From the NCBI GenBank assembly GCA_021464525.1, contig JADRCO010000005.1, positions 33,711-97,710 on the forward strand: 64,000 bases of DNA, in the 5' to 3' direction. Below are positions 1-12,839 of this stretch, piece after piece. Both the position numbers and the translations under genes were made by a program. The notes under the pieces were generated by a model. The model did no database searches and had not been told where the DNA came from. It saw nothing but the letters and a program-made list of their open reading frames with translations. How positions within the stretch are numbered: position 1 is the stretch's first letter; every line of letters starts with the position of its first letter. The stretch is from Rhizophagus sp. LPA8_4_AMF (Eukaryota; Glomeromycota; Glomeromycetes; Glomerales; Glomeraceae).

Positions 1-6
1 AATTAG

Positions 7-181
7 AGATATGAAGTCATTAGGTATATATGTACTATAATATATAAAAATTAATCTTGCAAATTATTTATGTGAAATTAATTAATTATTTATTTATTTA
101 GATGTAAATACTAGTAAAAAGCTGAATGAAATTGAAAGTGAAGATCCACAAGATAGTGTAAAAGCAAATGATAATAAGTGA
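7..181 (+). CDS. 3' end of a gene entering from the left (acidic tail)
   Basis: Two short exons can be read: 7-23 (after an ATTAG acceptor, ending TTAG|GTATAT) and 102-181 (after TTTATTTAG). They join in phase 1 and give a hydrophilic tail, DMKSLDVNTSKKLNEIESED and onward, ending at TGA 179-181. The style (short phase-1 exons coding acidic residues at a C-terminus) matches the tail of the tandem kinase gene at 3.9-4.2 kb, so a kinase-type gene is possible, but no domain lies inside the window. The intron start and the following exon start recur imperfectly at about 215-305, a tandem duplication of this intron-exon unit. Confidence 0.45.
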
Positions 182-1223
182 AGATTTGAATGATTATATA
201 GTTAAATATCTAGGGTAATTAGGTATGTACAGTACTATGACATAAAAAAAATAAATCTTGCAAATTATTTATGTGATATTAATTTTTTTATTTAATTAAT
301 TAGATATTAAAACTGATGAAAATTAACTTTGAAATAGATTTATACATTCAACAGAATTGTTCTTTATTTTATTCTTTTTATATTTATTTAAACATTAAGG
401 CTAGAATAGTAAACATTTTAAAGTTTCTTAGTTTGTAATTTAAATAATTCCTTTTTTTATATTTTATCCAAATATTAAATATATGTTATTCTTCTTAGAA
501 TTATTTAAACACGAAGACTAGAGTAGTAAAATGTTTACAAATTTCTTAGTTTGTAATTTAAATATTTCTTTTTTTTTAGTCATTAAATAAATATTTTTAT
601 TGGGTTTTGTTTAAATGGCATTGAGAACCTGTCAAAATACTTTTTTTTTGAATTATGTAAATTGCAAATTATCAAATCTTTAAGATTAGTAAAAATTTTT
701 AATAAGTAATATATCAGCAGATATGTCTACTTTGTGTTAAAGAGTAAAAAATTAAAAGATTCTAAAATGCATATATATTTATAGTATGTGTTTGAGACTC
801 CAAAAATATTTTAAAGTGACTTTATAATTGATAAGTTGTATAGTAAATATATTAATATAATATTTAATAAGAATGGACCTCTTATATATTTAAGCTGATA
901 TGAATAAATATATTTAATTTTGACATAAAAAATCTGGAAGTTATAGTTTAAGATATATAATATATCCTTAAAGAAGTTATTAGATAATGGCATAACAATC
1001 TTTACCAAATTTTATCAAACTTTTCTATGACTTGTGTAGTTTTACCAACATATTAATAAGGCAAGTAGATAAATAAATTACATCACAATATCAGAAATAC
1101 TATTACAATGGCTTTACTTCTTTTGGTATGAAATAAACCATCCCAATTTGATACACATTTTATTTAAATATATCTAGTTTTAATACAGGATTAAAAATGT
1201 TTCTTTGTTTATCAGATATGAAT

Positions 1224-1302
1224 GTCCTTTAACATCTTTTAACTTCCTTTAATACTCTTTAACATTCTTTAAAGTTCTTTAATGTCCTTTAATATCCTTT
1301 CT
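1224..1302. repeat. Degenerate CTTTAA tandem repeat
   Basis: About seven copies of a 10-12 bp unit of the form TCCTTTAACA / TTCTTTAATG occur in a row (for example GTCCTTTAACATCTTTTAAC at the start). Copies vary by single bases. No coding role is visible. Confidence 0.6.
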
Positions 1303-1401
1303 TTTTCTTTTTAGACTCTTAGAGGTACAGTACATTAAGCCGTTTTTATTATATTTGTTCTTTTTATTTGCTATTGTTAATTAATAGGTTTGTGATTTTA
1401 T

Positions 1402-2376
1402 CTTTAGGCCACACAAATTCAATTTTCGGTTCACGTAACATTTGAAATTTAAAATTGACCCGGGGACCCGGGGTTTATTGCTATTGATAAAAAAAGTTTA
1501 TATATAAAATCGTGACATCTGATTGATTGACTTTTAAAGGTAAAGAATTTATTTCGCTCCAGAAGTTCTCATCCATGTGATAAACTTATCTGCCAATAAA
1601 ATTACGTCTTGATCACGTGATAAACCGTTTATATAAAAACTTTTTTTATTGAAATTTGAAAGTGACCCAGTGTAGGGACTGGATTTACATAGTGTGCAGC
1701 ATTATTTAGAAGGATCGGCACTATAATTAAATTAGGTGTTTACTTTTTAGAATGTATTTTAACATGTGAAACCTCCGTAATGAGGCTAAACTATTCTTGA
1801 GAGTAATCTATTTGCTCACTTCTATTTTATTTCGTAAGTTTATTTTTAGGAACAAATGATCCAAAACTATTCTTGCATAGCCACTTTGGGAAAACTGGTT
1901 TTATTATAATTTATTACTTTTGAAGAACTTTCTTTTATTAAGAATTTTGAAGAGTTTTAGAAAATTCTTTTATTATGGAATTGAGGCTTAGCATTATAGA
2001 ATATTCTTTTATTATGAGAATGAAGAATATTCTTTTGATTCATTTGTGGCTTATGAGATTTCTGGACAAGAATTAATCTTTATTATTCTTTTGGGATTCT
2101 CTTATTTGGGGCTTAGCTGCTGATCTTGATATTTAAGGAACAGATTTTCGCCTTTGGGATTTTTGGACTTTTTAGGACTTAGAAAATAATTTGGGAAAAA
2201 ATTGTTTATTAATCTGTTTAGTTCAAACTCGTATTTTATTAATAAATTTGATTTGTTAGCAAATGTAATCGACCCTTGTGGCACAGTCTTTATGACTGAC
2301 AGGCAACACTGTGGGGGTCCGACCTTACACCAGCTGGGTGAAGTGAACCGAAAAATCGAATTTGTGTGATCTTAGT
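1402..2376. repeat. Inverted-repeat pair, possible non-autonomous DNA element
   Basis: The left arm (about 1409-1434) contains CACACAAATTC...TTTTCGGTTCAC; the right arm (about 2343-2368) is its near-perfect reverse complement, GTGAACCGAAAAATCGAA followed by TTTGTGTG. The arms are about 930 bp apart and the interior has no transposase frame. No clear target-site duplication was found, so element ends are uncertain; it may be a MITE-like element or two unrelated insertions of the same short repeat. Confidence 0.35.
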
Positions 2377-3863
2377 CTCATTTTACTTTTTTGGTTTTAT
2401 TTCGATTTTATTATCTTTTCATTCATTTTTATCTTTGGTTTTGGCTCATTTTGAACTTGCATGAATATTTTATCTTTGATTTCATTTTGATCTCATTTAA
2501 TTTTGCCTTTGGCTTTATTTTTTTTTAAATTTAAATTTAGAGGTGCGAACTTATTAGACGTAATTGTCACGTAATTAGTTAAGTCAAATAAGGATGAATT
2601 GAAAATGAATTAAGTTTGCACATCTTTTGAAGCTGACCTTGTATATTTTATTTTTACTTTTGGTTCGTTATTTCAGTGGTAGTTATTCAAAAAGTCTGTA
2701 AAATCACGTGAACCAGACCTATATAGCTGGATAATAGATAAATTTTCCCAATCACCAAAAATGAAATAAAAAATTTTCAATCAATTAATACTATACTATA
2801 AAATAATTTTATTGGGTGATTATTTAACCCAGTGTAAGTTAGCAAACTTTTAAAAGGGTAAAAATATCCAATTAATTAAAGTTTTTATACGTATGAAATT
2901 ACATGATTTTAGCAAATTATTTTATGGTAAAATTACCCACAGTAGTACAGTATATGATTTCACTCAGGGCAACATCCTTTTTTTTTTCATTTTGCGGTAT
3001 ATATTTATTTTTACCATTTAAAAAAAATTGTGCTTTAGAGGATTGATATTCCATACAATTTACGGTAAATATATTAATCATGTTAACCAAAAGAGGAATT
3101 TTTTCAAACAATACTATGTTAGCCTTCATATCTAATAAACCTTCAAAAATATGTATTAGTCATACTCACCGTTTCACGTCTATTTGTAATCATTGTAATC
3201 CTTTAATTTATCTTTGTCTCGTATTATGATATACATAGTCTTTCTATAAGCTATAAGCCATATAATATACATGTAATTTAAACGTATGCACTTATAATTA
3301 TCTAACTACTGTATAACAAATTTTTAAATAAAGAATACTGTAAAAATAATTTAAAAATTGCAACCATTCTTAATAAATCAAACTGGTACAATTGTGTAGT
3401 GACGTAAAGTATGCAAAACGTAAAAATTTTAGGCGTTCCAATTGATAAAATTTTTGCACTACTAATAAAATAATTATTTCATCAAATAATCAAATATCTT
3501 ATTTTATTTATTTAATCTGGATATAAAAAATTCATATACTTATGTTTATTTTAACATATTGTTAATCAATTTTTAATGTCATTTTCAGATTCTAAAAATT
3601 GAGAACCTCTCTGAGGAATTTGATTAAATAGAATAAAATTATTTTTTAAAAGTTAGATTTTTATTTTATAAATTTGTAAGTTGGTACATTTAAAACATTG
3701 AATCTAAAGTTTACATTTATAAGACTATTATAAAATAAAAAATGTTGGATACAAAATATTTTTAAAAAGTAAAATGTATTTAATAGTAAGAATAATTTTA
3801 AATAGTGACGTTATCGAAAAATTATGAACTTACCAAGTAATATGATTCAATAAACAATAGTCA

Positions 3864-6800
3864 TCACTCATCAGGAACTAATAATACAAAGTAAATTATT
3901 TATTCTATATCTCAAAATAATAAAGTTATTATAAATAAACTTACTGTCTAAATCATTATTATCATCTTCCACAAATTTGATTATATAAACAATTTATAAA
4001 TAATTAGAAATTATAAATAAAATAAATTAAAACAAAGAATATATATATTGATCGATTACCTGTTTCAACACAAACTTTTGTTTCTGTAGTCATTTATGTA
4101 GAAATTTATTATTAAAAAAAAAAAGGAATTTATTACTTATATAATTTAATTTATTATAAATAATAATTTTTACCTTGTGCATCAGTATCATTGTCGTTAT
4201 CATCTTGAATATCTTGAATGCCTAATAATTTATCATATAATAAATACAATATTAATAAATAAAGTTTAAACCAAAAGTATTTATCGTGTTATTAATTATT
4301 TTTTCTTTTTTAGTAAAAATTATTGTTGCAAGGTAAACGTTCTTACTTTCATTATCACACTTAATATCTTGAAATTCTTGAATATTCATCGTTCTTCCTA
4401 ATTTAACCAATTTACTGAAAACTTGACTAATTAACGGTCTTTTATTTGGTTCAGGAGCCCAACATGATTTATATAATTTCAAGTACTCATTAGGTGTATC
4501 AGGTACTGGTTCTTCCCTATGTCCACCTATTAAATCAATTTTTAAAAGATTTTCACTAATAATTTTATCGGTAAAGGGTGGTCTACCACTAGATATTTCC
4601 CACATAAGAACTCCTAAACTATAAATATCAGACTTTTCATCGTATTCATAAAAATGATTCTCTAATCGTTTAGGATCAACATACGCAATTACTCCAAATA
4701 CACCTGAATGAATATTTGTTTGAGTTTCCATACTTTTTGCAATACCAAGATCAATAATTTTAGCTTCTCCTTGATGTACTACTATATTTCCAGAGTGTAA
4801 ATCTCGATGAAGAATTTTTTCTCCCTGAAGATATTTTATTCCTTCAGTAATCTGATAAGCCAACTTGATTTTATCATTCCAAGTTAATTCCGAAAAATGA
4901 TCCTTTAAATACTGTCGTAAATTTCCACCATCAGCACACTCCGTTATGAGTAAATATTCTTTTGCTTCTTCATCTATAAATAAATTTAAGATGAATCTTC
5001 ATTTATTACGATTTGAATATGTCAACATATAATTTTGATATATAATTTAAGCTTACCTAAACTTATACCTAGAATACGTATTATTCTTTGACAAAAGTTC
5101 AGCCGTCCATGCATTTTTAATTCATGAATAAAAGCTTCAGTCGGCTTATTACTAATTGATTCATTATCTTTTAATCTTTTACAAATAACGTAATTATTTG
5201 TTTTTTTCCATATTGCTTTTGAAATAATGCCAAAATGTCCTCCATCAATATTTCTTATATCTGATAATTCATCAATATTAATAAATTTAACTAATTTATG
5301 TTTTATAATTAAATCAAACAACTCTAATCCTGAATTTTGATTCATTACTTCTAATTTATTAAAAACTTGATTAATTGTTGGTCTTGCATTGGGCTCAGAA
5401 TGCCAACATGATTCGTATAAATTAAAGTATTCTTTAGGGGTATTAGGTATTCGATTTTCTCTATAACCATTAATTATATGATTCTTTGAAATATTTTCAG
5501 CTTCAGGAGGATGACCATTAGATAATTCCCACATAAGAACTCCTAAACTATATATATCCGACTTCTTATCAAGTTCATAAGAATAATTTTCTAGAAATTT
5601 AGGATCAACATATAAAATCGTTTCATAATTATTCAAATAATCGGTTTCTATATTTTTTACAATATCAAGCATAATTTTAGCTTCTTTTTTGTGTATTACT
5701 ATATTTTTAGGGTGCAAATTTTGATGAATAATATCTACATCATGAAGAAATTTTATTCCTTCAGTAATTTGATATGCTAACTTCATTTTATCATCCCAAG
5801 TTAATTCTGAAAAATGATCCTCGAGATACTGTCGTAAAATTCCACCATTAGCATGTTGCATAATCAGTAAAAATTCATTAGCATTTATATCTGCAAATAA
5901 AATAATAATAAATGAATATTCATTATATAAACATAAATAATAATAGTATTTATTAATATATAAGCTTACCTAAACTTATTCCAAATATACGTACAATTCT
6001 TGAACAGAAATTGAATTTTCTATACGTCTTTAATTCGTGAATGAAAGCTTCATTTAATTGGACAAATTTATATTTTTTACAAATAACTGCTTTATTTTTC
6101 CAAGTAGTGTCTCCGTTAACGTTTGATAATTCATCTATATTAATAATTATAGCTAAATAATTATTTCTAATGGAATTGATCAATTTTTCTGGCTCCAAAT
6201 TTGTTTTTATTTGAGTATATAACATTTTTCCTAATTTACTAAAAACTTGATTAATAGATGGTCTTTCACTTGGTTCAGGATCCCAACATGCTTTATATAA
6301 ATCCGAGTATTCATTAGGGGTATTAGGAATTAATTTTTCTCTATGACCACTTATTAATTGGATTTTTAAAAAATTCTCAGTATCATTATAAATAAAGGGC
6401 GGTCCACCACTAGATAATTCCCACATAAGAACTCCTATACTATAAATATCTGATTTCTTATCATATTCGTAAGACTGATCATCTAAAATTTTGGGATCAA
6501 CATATGGAATCATTTCGTTCAAATAATCAGATTCTGTACTTTTTGCAATATCAAGCATAATCTTGACTTCTTTTCTATGTATTACTATATTTTTAGAATG
6601 TAAATTTTGATGAAGAACATCTTCATCATGAAGATATTTAATACCTTCAGTGATTTGATAAGCAAATTTTAATTTATCGTCCCAAGTTAATTCTAAAAAA
6701 TGACCTTTAAGATACTGCCGCAAATTTCCACCATCAGCATATTGCATAACGAGCAAATATTCTTTATTATTTTCATCTGTAAATAAATAACAAATGAGAA

Positions 6801-8501
6801 TTTGTTATAAAGCAATAAAATACTTAAGCAAAAAAAAACTTACCTAAACTTATGCCTAATACACGTAGAATTCTTAAACAAAAATACAATTTTTTATGAT
6901 GCATCTTTAATTCATGAAGGAAGGTTTTATCTAATTGGGAACTTTTAAATCTTTTACAAGCAACTAAAATATCTGTTTCTTTTATTTTCAAAGTAGCTTT
7001 TGAAATCTTGCAAAAATGGTCATTATTAATAGGAGTCATCATTGTTAATTCATCAATATTAAAAACTTCAACTAAACTATTTTCTTCAATATATTTGATC
7101 ATTTCTGATGTTTCTAAATCACTACTTTCTGCTCTTTTAGTAATTATTTCTTGAGGATTGGAGTCAGAATAATCATTATTATTGTCTGCAGCAAGATATT
7201 CTAAATATACTAAATTTAATGAAGTTAAATTTTTGTCATAATAATAAATTGATGTCCATAAGTTCAATAAAGCATTGTGTACTTCATGAATATTAGGGCG
7301 TAAATGTGGTTCGGTATTCCAACAATTTTCCATTAAGTTCTTGAAACTTTTTGGTATATTATCTGGAATATATGGTCTTAATCCAAAACAAATATCAAAA
7401 GTTAAACACTGATTAAAATGATTAAAAGGTGATGGAAAATCACGAGGAGGAATTGTTTCAGTTCCAATAGCATGCATTATAATTCCAAATGAATAAATAT
7501 CACTGGCTTTTGTATAAGGTTGGCAAACTAGAATTTCTGGTGCCTTATAAAGATACCATCCACCTTTTTCATCTGAATTTGATAAAGGAAGAGCTTTGCA
7601 TTCCAAAAAAGTTTCTATTGCACAAAAGCTATTATTAAATACTAATACACTAGATGGATGCTTATAATATCTATGAACATATTCAGCATTGTGTAATGCT
7701 TTTAAATCTTCAGAAAGGTAAAGTAGTAAACGCAATTTCATTTCCCAGTTTAAACTATTGAAGTTATGGGAAACATACTCTGTCAATGACGAAGTATTTT
7801 CATGAAATTGCTTTACAATAAAATAATCGTTACTGACAGGATGTTTAGAGATTCCGTAGAATTGAATTAACAGAGCATATTCTTGAGTATGACACTTCAA
7901 ATATATCTTAAGCTATATAATTTAATTATAATAAAAAAAGAACCGTTATTTTTAACAGGTGAGTTGAAAAATTCAAAATTAAATAAATTATTAACAATTT
8001 ACCTCATTTAAAATTTCTTCAATTTGGTCAACATCATCACCATCCTTCTTTATGATAGTAACTTTAGTTTCAACTCTCTCATATTTTTCGTTCTGTTGAT
8101 CCCACTTGATTCTTGGTCCAACTTTCCAAATAGCTGAATATACTGTACTTGTCTTATTTTCTGATTTTGTATCTAATATATTTATGTTTTCAAGTTTGTC
8201 ATAAGGAATCCATTCTAGAAAAGTTTGAGGTCTTATAGATTTTAATTGTGCATATCGAAGAAACTTATTAATTTTTTCATCTCCACTAGTCCAATTTTTA
8301 AAATTTTCTTTGCATTGTTTTCGTTCACATGGTTGACACCATTGATAATGGCTTCTTGGCCGTTTACATTTTATACATTTTCCGTATAAACCTTTTTTCA
8401 ATTTTTCTAAAAACGAAAAATTTAAGTATTAATCATACTGTATTTATATTCCATCAAAAATACAAATTTTTAATTTTCAATATACCTTTATTTGGTTTCA
8501 T
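3864..8501 (-). CDS. Tandem kinase-domain protein: three pseudokinases and one kinase
   Basis: Ten exons join in consistent phase: 8486-8501, 8003-8406, 6844-7912, 5970-6776, 5057-5890, 4347-4973, 4174-4221, 4060-4083, 3945-3965, 3864-3877 (3864 nt, 1287 aa). The N-terminus has the Cys-rich module CIKCKRPRSHYQWCQPC and an NWTSG motif typical of Rhizophagus kinases. Four kinase-like domains follow, each starting at a NIDEL/NILDT segment. Domain 1 has HRYYKHPSS for HRD and no DFG. Domains 2 and 3 have HQNLHSKN/HQNLHPKN and LDI for DFG. Domain 4 keeps HRDLHSGN, DLG, the VICKRLK lysine and GGHFG. All internal N-lobe/C-lobe boundaries use the same ISL|D intron, suggesting duplication of one exon unit. 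The tail is acidic and built from 48-, 24- and 21-nt phase-1 exons. Likely a signalling scaffold or allosterically controlled kinase (inference). The last two exons are less sure. Confidence 0.8.
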
Positions 8502-9149
8502 TATTTCAGAGAATATATAAAATGAATTTCTTCGAAAAAAGAATTTAAAGTTCGTTTATGAATATTCACTAAATCGTCATCACGCATAATGCTGCTGATC
8601 ATGGAAATTACTAATTTGATCTGTTGAACAATCCACAAAATTTTTTGCATAGACTTGTGGTTAACTGGTTAGTCATGTTTTTATGTAGGATACTAATGGA
8701 TTAGGAATATCCGATATATTTTAAAGTCCGAACTCAGAAGTCTTAATTTGAAATTGATGGCTATGGCTAATTTGAAAACTTTCATAATTTCTCTTTTGCT
8801 TTTTTATTTTTTATTTTTATTTTTTTTAAAAAAAAGTGAATAGTTCACAACTTTACTAATCACGCAAGTGGTACTGAGCACCTCTGCAATTTTTTTTTAA
8901 ATTTTAAATCTTTAAAATTTGTTGTATAAAATATCATGAAAGAGCTAAATCATTTTATACACTTTTTAAATATCATTTTTAGTCAAAACTGCTGTATTTA
9001 ACATTGTTAATGTCGATCATTTTAATTTTTTTTGCAACGTATTATTAACTATTTGTACTTAGATGTGATACGAACTCCCGTAAAAAATAAAAATGGTTTA
9101 ACATTAATAATAGGAAAAGGTGTTTAAAGTATATATTAAAGTGATCTTT
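8502..9149. other. Upstream region of the tandem kinase gene
   Basis: About 650 bp, AT-rich, with a poly-A/T stretch near 8810-8835. It must contain the kinase promoter, but no box stands out. Nothing else recognised. Confidence 0.4.
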
Positions 9150-10560
9150 ATTAAGCACGAAATTGAAACATGAATTTAATTTTTAGACATTTTTTATTTG
9201 AGCAAGTTCGTGCATTATGACCTTCTTGATTACAAACTTCGCAAACTTCACACCATCTTAACTTGCTTTTCTACCTTCACCTTCTATATCCTCATTTAAC
9301 TCCAAGTCTATTAAACAAAATAAATGTTAATAAATATAAAATTATACAATAAATCAAATGAATATATAGTACATACCTATGTTTGAATTATTTTGTAGTG
9401 CTTTCGAAGCTTTTTATGTGGAAGTTCTTCATGATCTTTGTAATTAGTACCATTCTCTTTACTGATTTGATCAGATCGCCTTTTTTTACTTTTATAAACT
9501 TCATTCACACTTTTGGGCTTTTGGCCTTTTATTTAATGCTAATTGGATTGCTGTTGGTACGAGCGAATTCTGTTATGTCATTTCCTTGTACAGTTTGACT
9601 TCAATTTCCATCTCTTTACCAAGCTTTTCATGTATTTCATAAAGCTATTCTACTCTACCTGTTGCAATGTAGAAATGAATATAAATAAAAGGTAAAATTT
9701 GAATTCCAATAGAATCTGAATTTCATAAACTAAATATTTTACTTGTTGCAATTACTAAATATAAATTAAATGTTTTCTTCATTATTCCACATTGTTGCTT
9801 TTGTGTCATTTTTTCATGGACTTCTTCTGTAAAAACATGACACCCACGAATATTCTTTAGATAAGAAAAATCACTTGCATTTCATATTTAACTACCAAAT
9901 TCATCATTTAAAATTGCGAAAATTGCTGGTTCACTAATGATTGCATTTAATTTTCTTCCATAATTAATGCATCTGAATACCAGCATTGTGATATTGTGAT
10001 ATAAGACCAATGTGAAATTTGGCATTTGGAGATGATAACATTAATACAAAAAAGTGGCGGCATACCAGGCCACGATTAATTAATGTTAGACGTGTACATA
10101 GATACCCAACATATAATACAACAAAATGTTCACTCCCGTTAATTTAAAAAATGCGCCCAAGATCAGTGATTTTTTCTGTATTAAGACCATGATGAGCTGT
10201 TCAATTTCAATTACATGTGTATCAAACATATCTCCTGAAAATACACCATGCATTTGGTATTTCAGCAGTGAACCACAATTATATGTTTACTGAAGGTAAT
10301 AAAAAATCAGACCAAAAATAAAAGATAATTCATGACATTCTTAAATTGACATTATAACATTGATAACTGATAATGCATATTTCAATTCATTTCATGCAAT
10401 TGAAGTTTAAGATGTGCAAGTGTCAAAAACCGTTGGCATAATATGTCGAATAATGATTATGATAGTCTTACAGGAAGTTTGCCAATTGTTTCATTGTAAT
10501 GCATCAATTGGCTTTCTTTAGCTAGTAGTCTTTCAATAGTATGCTTATACATTTAATACT
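9150..10560 (-). pseudogene. Decayed MULE/FAR1-like transposase remnant
   Basis: On the minus strand near 9180-9280 a zinc-knuckle reads CEVCNQEGHNARTC (C-x2-C-x4-H-x4-C). Further upstream on the same strand (about 10010-10140) a segment reads GSEHFVVLYVGYLCTRLTLI followed by NRGLVCRHFFVLML, which resembles the SWIM zinc-finger region (C-x-C...C-x-H) of FAR1/MULE transposases but lacks the first cysteines. Between them lie short frames such as NEVYKSKKRRSDQISKENGT interrupted by stops. The order transposase, SWIM, zinc knuckle fits a FAR1-type protein. Stops in all frames indicate decay. Family assignment is from motif resemblance only. Confidence 0.45.
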
Positions 10561-12839
10561 TTATAGTTATTGCTTGAATTGAGATAATTTGGCTACTTGC
10601 CTGTAAAAAATTTGATCCGTGTTTTATCTTTCCATGTTTTTTCCGGGAATATATCATTTTCATGGAATTTATAACCTTAAATCATGAAAATTTCATCTAG
10701 CTAACACGGATATCCGTGAATGTATCATTTTCACGGAATTTTTACGGAAGACACGGAGAAATAATGGAAATATTCGGACAAAAATTTTTATATAGGGATA
10801 AATATAATTTTTTTTTCTAACGAAATTCACATTTAATTTTATAGCTGGAAGATATACAACAAGCATTAGACATTTCTGTACAAGATTAATATATAATTTA
10901 AAATAATTGACAATATAAAATTTTAATTATATTTAATAAAATAAAAAAAAATGATAAAATAATTATAATACGTTTTAAATAATATGCTATATTACCATTA
11001 TACACAGATCGCATGTAATGTACAGTAGTTTTAACTCTAATAATTATCCGCGTAAATATTATTCCGTTAATATTAAAATTTCCAAATATTTTGAATTCAT
11101 TATTATGATATTATGATTCTTTGTTTTTTTTCTAAGGTAGATTAGATTACTAGATTACATGTTTTAAGTTAATTCTCATACAAGAATCTTTTACTTGTCG
11201 AATCATAGATAAAACTTTATCTTAATCTTATCGTCAATCGATTACTGCTTTTCTAAATTTTTAAATGCGCAAACTCAAAACTTAAATGTAACACGAATTG
11301 TAAACTTCAATTCATCTATAAAATTTTTGTAAAAAAAAAGTGTGAACCAGATGTACCAATCAAGTGAACAACCGGTTTGGAACTCGATCATTTATAATTT
11401 TGATTTTATTCTTGGGCCGGATTTATGTTATATATAACTAATTATAATAAATACTGCTGTAATAAGTTTCCTTAGTTTCCATACGGCATAACGAATGTAT
11501 AAAAAAAATTGATTTATTTTTTTGGGCCGGAATTATTGTTATATATAATAATAGGTTTATTGTATTATTATTAAAATTTTGCATTGTTTGTGAGCACGAG
11601 TGACTTAAAAGTGAATTTAATTAATAATTGGAAATTAGAAATGAAGGAATTAATGAAGCAATTTCTATGTTCCTTTAAGAGGGGAGACTATCGTTTTCGA
11701 TAATGATAGGAAAAAGTTCGAAGGAGGGCCATCAAGCAATTGAGTTTGTATTTAAAAACAACAGTGATATTGTACGTGGTATAATACTAAACTAAATGAA
11801 TTACCACGAAATCCAAACGACCAAATTTTTACAATAAAACATTAATATTTGCGAAGTGGTTTAAAAAATCATTACATATTAAATATTAATTGTTACTTAG
11901 TTTTTGCGATGTACAGTATTAAAAATATTAAATTTGCGAAATATTTTAAAACTTTTATTTTTTAAAAATATTTAATTGTTACAATTTATTATTATTAATA
12001 AAAAAACCAATTTTAAAATTAAATACTAACCAGGAACGAACGATTTCATTGGTTGACGTGACGAACGGAGAAATTAACGTGATCGATTTTTTTCATAGTG
12101 CGTAGACCTTCGCTCGCTCAGAATAATTACCGAAAAATATTAATTTTTTAATTATTACAGTATTACAATAATATTACGTCTATAAAAAAAAGTATTTAAA
12201 AAAATGTGTCGGGTCCAGGTAATATGCGAAACTTCGCCCTTTCTAACGGTTATAAAATCAAAAAGGTGGCCATATACTGTATATATCACATGATTTAATA
12301 TATATATTATGTGATTTGATATCTTTTATTTTGCTCTTAGGGTTTTTTGCAGCTTTTAATATTGTTTCAAAAGTCCGTTGGAGCGAGTTCATTAAGTGTT
12401 TTTTTAAACTCCTTATCATTCTATACAAAATCCTCTGGCTCACTATCCGTTAGATCACATATATGTTATATGATTTATTGTGTTCACAAAAAAAAATATC
12501 TTCTTCAGTTTATTTTTCTAATAAGCGCTTCTGTTTTTTATTTCTTGAGTATGTTTAAGTTGTACATTTCTCTTTTTTTGGAGGTATGTTTGAGTTGCGG
12601 TTTAAGGAAGAATTCAGAATACAGGTTGAAAATTATGCAATATTATTTTCGCAATATTTTTTTTATATTAGAATACATATAAAATTGGACGATCTTAAAA
12701 ATAATAGATTTCATGATCAAATTATAAACTCTCAGTTATTACAATCACAATCACAAAGTAATATTCTATCAAATAACAGGCTTAAATTTTTTTATAATAA
12801 TAAAAAATTTTTTTCTATTCATTTTCAGCTCTCCTTTAA
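10561..12839. other. AT-rich intergenic and repeat-derived DNA
   Basis: No convincing gene. Two imperfect direct copies of ATATCATTTTCATGGAATTT occur at about 10650 and 10704, and two copies of GGGCCGGATTTATGTTATAT-like sequence at about 11412 and 11524. Open frames at 12258-12443 (minus) and 12347-12855 (plus) overlap one another and show no domain; the minus frame has an alternative reading, NDKEFKKTLNELAPTDF, hinting at an eroded gene. Confidence 0.4.

Larger units (their letters stand above)
182..3863. other. AT-rich intergenic stretch
   Basis: No convincing gene. It holds a degenerate duplicate of the preceding terminal exon unit (about 215-330), a short CTTTAA-type repeat (1224-1302) and a pair of inverted repeats (about 1402-1440 and 2336-2376). 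Open frames at 811-1008, 2102-2284 and 2917-3129 (minus) are short, low in complexity and lack recognisable motifs. Confidence 0.5.

Noticed and set aside
8329-8520. Plus-strand 63-codon frame opposite kinase exons 1-2
   Set aside because: Antisense to a well-supported exon with conserved cysteines.
8651-8700. tRNA-like A-box sequence (GTGGTTAACTGGTTAGTCA)
   Set aside because: No B box or cloverleaf partner found nearby.
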